A DNA stretch of 64,000 nucleotides from Styela clava (Eukaryota; Chordata; Ascidiacea; Stolidobranchia; Styelidae): NCBI RefSeq assembly GCF_964204865.1, contig NC_135258.1, positions 17,958,916-18,022,915 of the forward strand, given 5' to 3'. The stretch's first letter is position 1; each line of letters starts with the position of its first letter. The notes beneath the pieces were generated by a model that was not told where the DNA came from, ran no database searches, and saw nothing but the letters and a program-made list of their open reading frames with translations. Made by a program: the position numbers and the translations under genes. Below are positions 47,746 through 59,657 of this stretch, in pieces.

Positions 47746-47976
47746 TATGATTGTAATTAGGATGGAATTCATGAATATGCCTTATGCAAAACCTAATCAA
47801 AAAAAGGAAAATTCATAATAATTCCAAATTCACTTCTCACAAATTTTTGGTTGAATCAAACACGTGTGGTCTGAAAAGCAATAATACTTAAGCGTAATTT
47901 AACATTAAATTCACTGATTCTCTTGTTCCTCGGCCAGTTGATATTTTTTCCAATTGTTCGACCTTTGCGTGCTATA

Positions 47977-50900
47977 CTACATGGAAGTCTCTTTATCTGG
48001 GACAAGTTTGTACTCCCTTGTTTTTTCTGCACTTCCGGGATAAGGAGGTGGCGGCGTTACATCACTCTCATCATCGTTTTTATCGATACCATCCTCGCCG
48101 ATGTTCTCAAAAACAGCACCTGGAGTTTGTATTTTGCACTTCAACGAATTTTGGAATTTCTGTCAAAACGAAATAAAATTAGACGAAGAAAAGATAAAAG
48201 AGAATAAGAAGTCGGAAATTTCTCAACTTCTAAAATCATGGAAAACCCTATTTTATAGACTATAAATAGACTATAAAGTATGAAAACGATGGTAAAACAC
48301 AAACCATACACAAAATAATAAATTTCGAATTTTGGACTTACCTCTTTTAGATTGCTCCCCTTGGCTTTGAACAGAACCCAGATAGCTTTTAATGGTATGC
48401 AGAGAATTGACGAAAATGCCAATATCCATCCCACAGCTTGTCCAACAGGTGGATATTCATAGACGTTGTTATATTTCAATGGCTCATATCGAACAATGGA
48501 AAAAATCAAGATGGCCTAAAATGAATTGGAAATAAATAGTTTGAGTTAAAAAGTTAGAGATTGTGTTCGTGCGATTCCTATATTTTTTTTTTATCTCTAT
48601 TTTGATAATTTCTCAGTGAATTCTGGGTATTTTTTAGGGTTACTCTTTTCAACACTACATATATAACTGAACTATTTGTGACTGAACCAAGTAAGAAATA
48701 GTAACAATTAAATCTTTGGATCTCAAGCTTTCGTGATCTGTGGCCTCCTTTTGAAGTCTATCACCACTTTGCGCCCCTGATCTCCGATGCAAAAAAAATT
48801 TAGTTTCAACTAGTTTTCATCGGTAACTTTATTCGCCAAGTTTGATATTAAAAGACAAAAAAACGAGATTAAAATAATAATTGCATTCCGGTCTCTATAT
48901 AAGCTCTTTGTATCCCTAACAGGGGCTAAGGTCCCAGATTGATGCTTTTAATCTATGAAAATTGTTAATACCTTTAAATCAGCATAGGATAGCTGCGCGT
49001 TGTATGCTCAATGACATATATTTTATACTTTAAGATCAAAACGACTACTCACGTATAGTAAGCATTACACAAAAAACAGAACTGAAAAACCTTTCCATAT
49101 AGAGTCGAAGTTAATCATTCATAATACTTACAAAACACAGAGTGGGTGAGCAATATTTCCAGCATATTCTAAAGAAAGGCGATGGCCTATATCCGATCAT
49201 GTCTTCAATGGCTCTATAAAATTTTTCTCCTCCATAAAACCATCCCACAGCGATACATTGCCACGCCGCGGTCCAAAGTAATGCGAATCCGCTGGCACCG
49301 TAGAAGTCAAACAATTGCAGAACGTACATTCCACCCTAGAATAGGTAAGGCAGGATAACTCAAACAAACTGTTTGCCCATAATATTTCATGCAGAATGGT
49401 TTATGTCATTGAAAAAGAGAAGACTAATAATTGCACAACTTTTAGCATTTACGGATTACATTTTACGGACCTCCCGAAGTATGCGCACCAAGATGGCGCA
49501 CAACCTGAACTCAGGTTGTGTACCAGGTTAGGGTTTAGGTTATGCGACATCTTGGTGCGCATACTTCAGGAGCACTCATTTTATTAACTTCGTGTTTTCA
49601 TTTTGAGTGATCTGCTGTGATTACACTTCAATTTTTTAAAAATAGCTGTTTATATAAAAAAACTATTTATATATGTAATTTCTTGTACAACTAATTCATA
49701 GGGCAAAATAACATGCACTAATTGAAGAATTATAGGCAAATTCTTAGTTTGAAGCAGCGAGATACTACTGATATAGCACTAGTTACTAATAGTAGTCTAT
49801 GGGAAATTATCGTTCCGTGTACGGAACGCGAGCAGGAAAGCAGGTATGGGTTGATTATTCAACAAACCAGACCGAATGAATAGCTGTCGATTGAACAGAG
49901 AATTTACTTGAACCATACGAATTAACCATCATTATTACAATCTAATTAAATGTTTCTACTTTTCGTATCTGAACTCACCCTTGTTACCATACTGAGCCCA
50001 ACCAGATAGCACATAAAACAACACAATCCCATGAAAATTTCCTTCCTGTATTTCCCACCTCTGAATAACTTGGGATACATATCACCGATTGAAGTAACCA
50101 ATGCCAATGTATCTGTGACCTGAAAACAAATATCTTAGTTATTACGACGCGCAACACGTACGGATGTGAATCAAGAGAGCAATTTTCAAAAATATAGCAT
50201 GGAAGTCAAATGATTAATATAGTCACCGTAATGTCACAAAATTGCAGGTCAATAATAAATGAATTGTACCGGATTTCATACGAAGGTGCGCCCGTGAATT
50301 GTAACATACAGCAAAATTTGGGATGAAATAACGAGTCCCGTAGGACTCATACAAAATTTGATAAATTTTTTAACGCTATATTCTTCAGTTTTGAATACTA
50401 AAATCTTGGATTCATAATAAATGGATTGGTTGATTAGTTACCGAAAAAATTGATTTCCTTCAAATCAACAGCAGAATTTTTCGACGGCAATGAATAGACA
50501 CTAGGGTTAAATGACTAATATGCTCACAGCAATGTTAACAAAATTACAGCCAAACGTTGCACGATTTTTTTCACATAAAGGTGCACAGGTGAAATATAAA
50601 AATACAGCAAATTTTGGAGTTGAATATTCTCCTATTCTAAGTACTAAAATATAAAAAATGGCTTTTTTTCTGAATACTACCAACCCTCAAAACAACGAAA
50701 ATTTTGCAAAATGATCCGTAGTTTCACTTCATGTCCAATAAAATAAGAGACGCTCCAGAAGCGTGTGTACCAATATGGAGGTAACGAATTTTGTTCTCCT
50801 TCTTTCCATTAATTTGTGTGAAGGGACTGAAGCTTATGGGCAGGGGGTATATTTACTTGGCGAACACAGACAGTTCCCGAACTCGTAATAGAACTAAAAT

Positions 50901-53900
50901 AAGGAAAATAGGAAAAAAATTATGGTACCCTAACCTGGTACACACACTACGAGAGTACCAAATAAGATGTAGGGCTTACCAGAGTGCTTATCCCAAGTAA
51001 GAATATCATGATGAAGAAAAGGCTAGACCATAGTTGTGAAACTGGCAACATCGTTACTTCTTTAGGATACGCAATAAACGCCAATCCGGGACCTGTAACA
51101 AACATAACCATTAGTTCACATAAATCAAAACGGCCGTGGGTTGAAAATTCATGAAAAAAAATGAAAAAGAAATTGAATTCAATTTTTACTTATATGATCT
51201 CATACTGACAAAAAAATAGTCTAATTGAGTTGCTTTTATTCTACCAAATAAAGTTCCACCTACAAATATTTTTAGATTCAATAAATACCAGATTCGGCTA
51301 CATCCGCTACTTCTACTCCCATCTCATCAGCCATAAATCCGAGTGCTGCAAAAATTGCGAATCCAGCCAAAATGCTTGTTCCACTGTTCACTACTGATAT
51401 AATGAGTGTATCCCTGTAAATGCAGTATTGGATCAACAATTGGCAACAACTCGGTATTCGGTGCGATATTCGCATGAATTTTTAAACACGCTGGTGATCA
51501 GGCAGCACCTTGGCAACAGGTAAGTATTCCATTCCATCCGAATACAAAAACAAGAGAACTTGCTAATATATACGGACACGAAAGTCAATTGAATAATATG
51601 GCAAACGCGATTCCAGTTAATTGTTAGAAGAATTGTAGATATCGAAAGTCTTCTGGTGAATGAGAAAAACCACCTATATTTGGTGTGGATATCGGCACTC
51701 CGAAGTCGAAAAAAATGAAAAATAAAAATAGTAGTTTTGTAGTGACTTCTTTCATAGTTAATCGATTTGTCCATCGCATACGGAGAAAAGCGATTTTTCA
51801 CAACAATTTAGCAAAACATCATTCCGTTCAAATCGTGTGTAATGAGGTGACGAAAAGTAGTTCGGAGCATTTGTAACACATCACAGTAAGCGCAATATAC
51901 CTCAGGCAATTGTTCCCATATGAGTTGAAACTTCCCAGTGATAACAACACACCAATACATAGAGAATATGAGAAGAAAACTTGGGTGCCAGCATCAATCC
52001 AGACCTTTTAAATAAAGTGAATGTGGTGAGTTATGTCCATAATCATACAAAAACGTTTTAAATTAAACGTTACTTCAAAGAAACTACGTCAAACTGTTTA
52101 AAACCATTTTTTCAGTAAGTAGGGGTATGTTTTAATTTCCGCTAATCGGAATTTGTGTTTTTATAATGTTATTATATCCATTTAAAATTTTTAACCAAAT
52201 AAATATAAGTTGATTTACACCGTGACTTACAGAAATCCGTTACCTTTCTTTCTGTACATACAGAAAGTAATATAAAATACCTGAGGTTCAGCAAGTTTTG
52301 TCATATTGGGCTGGAGATAGAATTGTATTCCCTTTGCAGCTCCAGGCAGAGTAACACCTCTGATTAGTAGAATCAGGAGCATGATATACGGAAAAGTTGC
52401 AGTAAAATACATTGCCTGAAATGATTAAAAGAAATTGATTATCACTATTATAAACATGATTCATTGCCTCATTTTATGTTGGCCAACATAATTGGATGAT
52501 TTTCGATCAGGTCTTGTCATCCTTGACACACCCCAATATTTTGTGAAATGCTGTACTACGGAGTCGGGGCAGTTTACAACCGAATCAGGTTCCAATATCC
52601 GATCCATTCAAAAACGACTCCGGCCCAACTCCCATTTGAAAGAAATTTCCACTACGTTCCAGCTACCAAAACTCAACAAACCAGATTTTAACCACAAAAC
52701 AACATTGAGAAATTGCAATTCCTATTCGATTATCTGTTAAGTGTGCATAGTCAACTCCAAGCTCATTTAGTTTTCGTCCAGAATTTTGATTCGATTACCG
52801 CCTTTAGAAGTTTGAAATTTCGATTCCAAGTTTAAAAATATGTCTCCGGCTACAATACTATTAAAAACTGCCAAAGCTCGACTCCAATAGCCTTGTGGTC
52901 TGATTTCATGTTTTCGGATAAATTACCCGGACGATGTCGCAATCGCGCAATGGATGTTGTGTGGAAGAATATTAGATTATGGTCTTTGGGGAAATTCCTT
53001 TGTAATTTTAAAGCTTCACCTTTGCTCTTTTATTTATCAATTTTATTGAGACTAATTTCACAAGCAGGAGAAACGCAAGTAAATATACATAGTAAAGGTT
53101 TATACGAATACAATATAAAAATTGAAAATCAGAATTAATTATGTCACTTCTCTATTTGCGTAAAATTTCCAAAATAAGTAAAAATCCATTTCGTATGAGT
53201 TACCATCAGAAAGATTACATTACTACATAGGTCAAAAGTTCAAGATTTTCATCAGGACGGTTTATGGAAAGATACTGGAATTATACTAAAAATTTACCCC
53301 TGGTTTACGCATTGTTCATCCACTTAAGACGTATTTGTCTTTAAATATATTAAAAGGGATAGTCCCGATTTGTAAACAATATAGTGCGTAATAGTTGATG
53401 TGGATCTAGACTTGATCGGGCCTGAATTGTAAACAAACAATAGTCTGGCAGCAAATATTCAATATCACGCTAAATGTGCTTCTGTTCTAACATGGCATTT
53501 GATCCTTTTTACTTATCGCTAATCGTATATTCCCAACATATCGTTTGAATTGAAATTTAAACAATATTTACAATTTGCAAACGCTTTTTATTCTATTATT
53601 TCATATTTTCAGCACTTTTCACCATCGATTTGGTGTTATGTATATATTATATACAAAGAGATTATATTACGAACCTCCGAAAAGTAATAGGGAACTTGGT
53701 ATTGTCATAAATGAGGAGTTTAGTCGAGAAAAAACCTCGAAAATAAAGCAGCTATATCACTTAATATCAAAATGTGGATGCTTGGAGAATATATTTGATA
53801 ATGAATCAGAAACACTATTAAGCTCAACCCACTTAACTTTCCCTGATATTTTTGTTAGTACATATTTTACTCCATATTTTTTGTAAAATATACATCCGTT

Positions 53901-56900
53901 TTCATTTATTTGTATTATAAAACACCTAAGAACGTGTTAAATCGATAACCTTTTATATTTTGAACGAATGTAAACAACATATGTTTTATACAGTAATAAA
54001 GAAAGCGTTTTTGTTGACGTTACGTTTACCTAATATCGTCATATCTGTGTAACAAAACGTTTCATTTTGTTTACAAATATACAGAAAATAAACAAAAGCA
54101 AAATAGTTGAGATTTGTGTAATTTTTAGTTTGCTATTTGTCGTTGTAGATTGCTATTTGGCTATCATAACCAATGTTGTTATGTGAACAAGTACGTACAA
54201 TAAGTAATATGAACACCAACCTTGCCTGTCGACTTCGTCCCTTTGAAAACAGCTAAATAACACACAAACCAGGCTATAAATAGAACACCTGCCAATTCCC
54301 ATCTCAATCCACCTACGTCGTCTATTCCACTGCTGATCTGCAAAACGTGCTTCCTGGAAATGAAATAAATATATTACAAACTCGCACCCATGAAGATTCC
54401 AAAAAGTTATTTTCCATCAAGATTTAGCAGAGTAAGTTCAGAGTCAGTCAGAGGTAAAAGAGTCTCATTTCTTATGAGCCCCAAATAACAATTGATGCGA
54501 AACTTGATTTAAGTCAAGTCAATATGACAAGGAAAACTGCTGTAAGATAATTATTCGACATATAACGTGCAAATTGACTTCAAAATTTTATTTTTCGAGA
54601 GGATACACTGGCATAAAACTCACAGTCTTGGTAAATACAGAAACGAGGGAAATGAATTATAGTGCAAAAATAATGGTGTAGTTGGAATCAAAAATCGGTG
54701 TCTTACTCCAACAAATCCTAGTAAACTGGGCGAGTGTCAGGGTTAATTAAAATAAGAGTTACGGAGAAGTGTAGCCTATAATTTGGGCTGGATGTCAAAT
54801 ACACACCTCCTAAGACTGACCTATCATTTTTTTCATTCATAAATTACGGTATTTACCAACACGCCACGGGTGAGTTCAAAAATACATAACTACCATAACA
54901 ACATGTGTCACAGTACAAGATAAGGCAAGATATCAGGAATATAATCTTCATAGTCCGATAAAAATAAAGTATTGTTCAATTATTCATTGAAGTTGTCAAA
55001 TTGGAAGAATTTACTCCTTACATACAGATACAACAATCTGAGTTTATTCACGTATATCGGGTTGACTTGGCCCGTATATTATATGGGTTCTGAAAGTTTA
55101 TTTGGCAATATTACACAGAGGAACTTACAACAACTATCTCCTTATATTGATAGATAGCATGGGTGTCATGTACCGCAGATTTGGCGGTTAAAATAGTTGT
55201 ACCGAGTGGAAAAGTACAGCAGTACAATGTAATGTTAAAAATTGCAGTTGTTCAACCCGTAGATACTAAGAAAAGACGAAACATACATACAAACTGCCAA
55301 TTGTGGTCCAACGGTAACGTAGGTATTTCATGGCTTTTAATTATCAATTTCATCAATAAACGAATAGGAATACTGATGTTCTATTTTGACAAATAGATTT
55401 TCGAAATTTAAAATGCTAGTAAGTTTACTATTTTACTGCTATGTGATAAGAAATATTATACATGTAACTTTTATATGTTAGTTTTGATCTCTGTGCTTGT
55501 ATATGGAGCTTCCAAGGACAAGGTGGGGAACTGACTGACAACTTAACATATTATTTCACTCTGGAAACCAATTATCAAAAAGTCAATGCTTTTGTTTACT
55601 CGCCATACGGGGGGCAGGCTGGACCAATTTCGTTGAATAACTGAACAGTTTGGTAATTTACAGTAATTCGGTTGTACTTTTTTAAATAGATTAAAATACA
55701 TCGTTTTATAATATACATCGATTCTAATTATATCCCCAGCCTGTCTTTTTTAATATTAGCACTAAACACATGATAAGTAGAATATCAATACTAAATAGCC
55801 ACCAAAGAAAAATGAAGTTCAAATTATTAATTTATATTTTACTAGTAACAGGCTCACTTACTCCCAATATTCGATTACTGGTGACGTCACATTAGCTTCT
55901 TCGGCAGTCATGTTAATGCTCTTGAGGTATGTGTAGTTAGATTCGCAGTTTGGTGAGTTCCAAGTATTGTTACATGAACTCCATGGAAGCACGGTACGCC
56001 AGGATTGGAAAAGATAGAACAACGCCCATGCCAAGATGACAGCGTAATAACACAGCGTATAAAAAATGATGGTGATCGTTGAAACGCCGATACCTTGTAT
56101 AAAAGCATAAGGTTACCGGAGCTAGAATTTAGTCACATGTAAATAAGCAAATGAATTCCTAGTATTATTATTTTAGCCGTTGAAACTATTTACGGATCAC
56201 TTTAGGGTTTAGGCGATAAATAACCAGGGCTGAGGAGGGGATTATGTACAATCGATTCCGACTGCGCGATGAAAAATAAATGAAAAAAAATTCCACCGAC
56301 TCCGAATCTCCGATCAACGGAGTCCGAACTGTAAAAAATTTCGACTCCCGACTCTAGCTCCACAGAGTCAATGACAAGAAATTTGAAGGATTTGAATAGA
56401 CTATTGAGAACGCCTAGAAACATAATGCTATCTGGGTTTCCAATAAAGATTTTGACTTTTTTATTATTATTGAAAGTATGAAATTCCAACTCCGTCTAAG
56501 TTTAAACACCGACAAACTTCGACTCCCGACTCCACAGTATACTGTATACTATATAACATACTGAATCTGCATAATATGATCACAATTGGATACAACTCCA
56601 ACCATCACTTTTGTCTAAAATTACCAAAAAAATAAAAAATAGAATGCGTTCATTATAACAAATACAGTACCTGATAATAAAGGACAAACACTATCCCACG
56701 CTTTAATTGCTCCAGATTTTGTGAATTGTCCAAGGGACACTTCGAGGAAGAATATTGGAATTCCACTCAACGCCACCACTATGATGTAGGGAATCAGAAA
56801 AGCTCCTAAACAAAACAAAGGATATTTTTGGTGTCATGTTAGTCATACACAGAGGGATGGGCATTTTAGAATACCTGGTGGATTTCAGAATCTAATCAAA

Positions 56901-58821
56901 TATAATTTTCGAGATGAATCTCGAATATATATGTATGATTATTATACGTGACTTTTTGTTGTATTGGTTCTTCCTGACACTTAAATTGCTGAAAACATAG
57001 GTTTCACATAACTCAGATAGTTCGTTGAGTGTTCTAACTCAAAAAGAAACATGTTTCATCAATAACGCACAAGGAAGAAAAGAGTCATATATGTCGGAAT
57101 TTTAAAAATGTGCTTTGAATAAAAAAAATGAAGGATTCACCTCGACCTGGCGGACAAAAAATAACAAGATGACGACGATACCAAATTTTGTCTGAACCGA
57201 TTCGAATAAATAACTATTCGATTCATAACCGACCCTAAAAAAGTTCCATGTGTATTTTGATCCCAATATACCATGAATAGATCTATTAGATACAGAATCC
57301 CCCACAACAATATTTGTGCTAGGTCAAACACCATGAAAAAAAAACTGAATCATTTCGTCCATTGAATACCGGAAGCTATTTATATATATATACCCGATTA
57401 GTCAGTAATTTCAGAAAAATAATTTTTATATTTTGCCGCACATTCTAATTTATGAAAAAAAAAACGCTGTTGTTGCGTTAAATCACGCTAAGATGTTTTA
57501 AACGTATTCAAAACTTAATCATTAGTAATATGCTGTGAACAACGATCGCATGATGCTGAGTCATTTATAAGATATTGATATATCGAATCCATAGGTCATA
57601 ACGACATTGTGATTAAATACAGAATCTAGTTTAGTAATCGAACGCAATACGAATTGGTCAGTTTCATTGTTTTGAACACTACAGTAATATATGATGAAAC
57701 GTGCATGCGGAGTGTACAGACTCAAAAGCATTAGTTTGATTTACTTTTTATTGGAGAGTACACGACCACAGTCTGCGCTGATTTGTATGGATTTTATTGT
57801 GTAACACCATGAAATCGAAAATAGGCAGTTCGGCCTCGGAAACACCCCCTTACAATTTGTTGATACATTTTTCGTTTATTTGTATACGTTACAGCTTTTA
57901 CGACTAGCATCACTCAAAAATCGATGCGCTTACGTTGGCCCGAAATGAGGACCTGGCCAAATAAACCACGGTCGATGTACTTGAATAGTCTCCTCGAAAA
58001 TGCGTGCGCATCTACAGCCCTGTCGGTATAAAACGGTTCATAAGCAAGCTTGGGTAATGTATAGATTATTTGCCATCAGTTCATGGTTCTAGCCCACGAT
58101 CAGGCATATGTAAAACAATTAAAGAATTTCGGGCAAAGTTAAAATGATACTTGTATCGCGAGCGACTATGATCGCAGGTCTATGTTGTAATTGACAACTC
58201 TCGAAATCGTTTTGTCATTGAAGTGGTCTTGTTTTAGCTTTTCATCGTTAACTTCGCTTATACAAGAGATGAATTGCATTTGACATATGTATATGTTTTA
58301 CACAATTCATACTTGATCGAGGCTTTCGGACAAGATCTAACTCATAAAATGACCGAACACCGGACGTGCTGATTACGGAGGTATCTTACCACAACCCGGA
58401 TTTTATATTGGCAATGTTAGGTTAAGTTTACTATTGTTGAGTATGAACTCACTTTGAAATATAACGGGAATAATGGTCGAAATTTTGCTATTACAAAACT
58501 GGTAGTATGAATATGTATGAAAAAAAAATTTAACGACTTGTATTACAGCTTATTATAACAAAAAGATTCCAAGTCCAGATTTTAAAACACAGTTTCTCTA
58601 CCTCCGCCGTTTCTGTAACACAAGTATGGAAAACGCCACACGTTCCCTAACCCAACAGCTGTTCCCGTGCATGCCAGAAGAAAATCGAATCTTCCACTCC
58701 AAGTATCCCGTTTCCTCAACTCTTTCTTTTTCTTATGAGGTAAGGCATCTGAATCCACCACACTTTTCTGTATCAGGACAGACGTACTTCGATTTGCTGT
58801 CAACGATTCGCCGCTATCCAT
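47977..58821 (-). CDS. SLC6 Na+/Cl- dependent transporter (first exon 1b)
   Basis: Twelve exons join in frame to 1,899 nt (632 aa): 58602-58821, 56671-56805, 55862-56093, 54221-54353, 52281-52415, 51901-52004, 51289-51413, 50980-51092, 49979-50119, 49132-49335, 48342-48515 and 47977-48159. All borders are GT-AG and phases agree. Hallmarks: TM1 [20 protein letters not shown]2 FLEVSLGQF, a long second outer loop with two cysteines and several N-x-T sequons (NNT, NYT, NMT, NVT), KGTKSTGK before TM5, [21 protein letters not shown]6 [11 protein letters not shown], and IEDMIGYRP near TM10-11. SLC6 carriers import small amines or amino acids with Na+ and Cl-. Gly instead of Asp in TM1 argues against a monoamine substrate. 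GABA/taurine/creatine-like or amino-acid substrates are more likely. TM8 reads LGIST where LGLDS is usual in that group. The protein ends ETSM, a possible PDZ ligand. Confidence 0.92.
48740..48805. mobile_element. Possible hAT-like fragment in SLC6 intron
   Basis: A short segment around GTGATCTGTGGCCTCC and TTTGCGCCCCTGATCTCC has the GC-rich look of hAT ends and differs from its surroundings. No terminal pair or duplication was seen. Confidence 0.2.
49471..49572. mobile_element. Palindromic MITE, about 102 bp
   Basis: Its 25-bp ends (CTCCCGAAGTATGCGCACCA and the matching right end) are inverted repeats identical at 24 positions. The centre has a smaller palindrome AACCTGAACTCAGGTT. The transcript would fold into a long hairpin. 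It lies in the intron between SLC6 exons at 49,979 and 49,335. Confidence 0.75.
50201..50663. repeat. Diverged direct duplication in an SLC6 intron
   Basis: A segment at about 50,201-50,425 is repeated in diverged form at about 50,501-50,663. The shared landmarks are CAAATGATTAATATAGTCAC versus TAAATGACTAATATGCTCAC, then AAGGTGC, then ACAGCAAA. No coding content. Confidence 0.6.
52555..52885. repeat. GACTCC-rich dispersed repeat, copy 2
   Basis: In the SLC6 intron between exons 52281-52415 and 54221-54353. It contains GGAGTCGG, CGACTCCGGC, CAACTCC and CGACTCCAA motifs like the copy at 47,371. Frame 52,492-52,740 is inside it and not a gene. Confidence 0.45.
52886..54220. other. SLC6 intron sequence
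   Basis: This is intron on the minus strand. The plus-strand frame at 53,575-53,886 (103 codons) has no domain character or splice partner. No element ends recognised. Confidence 0.5.
54354..55861. other. SLC6 intron sequence
   Basis: Intron between the exons for the second outer loop and TM4. Plus-strand frames at 54,972-55,396 are not supported. Nothing else recognised. Confidence 0.5.
56270..56545. repeat. GACTCC-rich dispersed repeat, copy 3
   Basis: Carries CCACCGACTCC, CGGAGTCC, CGACTCCCGACTC (twice) and CAACTCC. It lies in the SLC6 intron between 55862-56093 and 56671-56805, in the opposite orientation to the copy at 47,371. Confidence 0.5.
56806..58601. other. SLC6 intron 1
   Basis: A 1.8-kb intron after exon 1b. 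Minus-strand frames at 57,102-57,334 do not resemble SLC6 and lack suitable splice sites. No other exon 1 copy was seen in it. Confidence 0.5.
58602..58821 (-). CDS. SLC6 alternative first exon 1b (N-terminus and TM1)
   Basis: It encodes [12 protein letters not shown] through RNGGG and ends in phase 1 at a GTAGAG donor. The ATG is the first in frame. It holds the cytoplasmic tail, the [12 protein letters not shown] motif and TM1. It can join exon 56671-56805 in frame. Exon 1a upstream ends at the same codon position in the same phase. Confidence 0.85.
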
Positions 58822-59428
58822 ATTATATAACGACTGTCGAACAATTTTTAATATAGAATTTAAATATTCGAAATTCTGTTAGAAGAAGCAACTTTTAAAT
58901 TCTTCGACTTTAAGAACTTTTTTGAATATACGATCAAATATTGAGAATTTAACACATGGCCACAGTATTCTTAAATGAGACTAAAAAAATCCGACTAGTC
59001 TGACTCAATTGGGCCCCCTTTGTAGCGGGCTCTACGATTTCTGAATAAATGATAAGCACGCATTGTCGAAAAGATGATGAAAGAAGAGAAATCCACTGTA
59101 GAAATTGTAAAGAAATGATGCTATCACGCTGTCTATCGCCCACTATCGAATGATTGTTTTATTGTTGAACGACCAGGTTTTAGACATTCTTTGTTCGGCC
59201 GGTTTCATCGAAATTCTTTTGGCATGCACTGGTGTAGTGTTGGCAAGAAGTTTTCTATACTGACCTGCTAGAATAATAGACTACGTTTTTGCTTAAAATT
59301 TTCAACTGAAACGTGTTATGTATAAATCTAATCTGAAAAAGAAATAAGACCGTGGCGCAACATAATCGATCAAGAGTTTTCCGCACAAATACAAAACGAA
59401 GAGATACGAACATAACGACATAGCATAC

Positions 59429-59657
59429 CTCCTCCGTTACGGTAACACAAAAAGGGGAATCGCCATACGTTTCCTATCCCAACCGCTGCACCAATGCATG
59501 ACATAAGAAAATCGTGTTTTCCGAACCAAGTGTCTCTCTGGGATAAAGCATCCGCCGGCGCCACAGACGTGTTCGTTGGCTGCTGTCCATCTGAAGCAAT
59601 TGAGTCGTTTTCATCATCTAGTGTTGGATGGACTTTATTCTTTTGCATGAGACTCAT
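59429..59657 (-). CDS. SLC6 alternative first exon 1a (N-terminus and TM1)
   Basis: It encodes a different tail starting [18 protein letters not shown] and then [12 protein letters not shown] and TM1 with [18 protein letters not shown]. It ends in phase 1 at a GTATGC donor, exactly like exon 1b. Over the last 37 residues the two exons are identical at 28. Splicing to exon 56671-56805 keeps frame and would give 635 aa. No second copies of the later exons lie between 58,822 and 59,428, so this is best read as an alternative promoter and first exon, made by exon duplication. A decayed neighbouring gene is the other reading. Confidence 0.8.

Noticed and set aside
53575-53886. A 103-codon plus-strand gene
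   Set aside because: It lies in an SLC6 intron, has no recognised motif and no upstream promoter or splice signal that I could support.
59429-59657. A separate second SLC6 gene
   Set aside because: No later SLC6 exons exist between this exon and exon 1b, and its phase fits the shared exon 2. Kept as an alternative first exon, with the decayed-gene reading noted.
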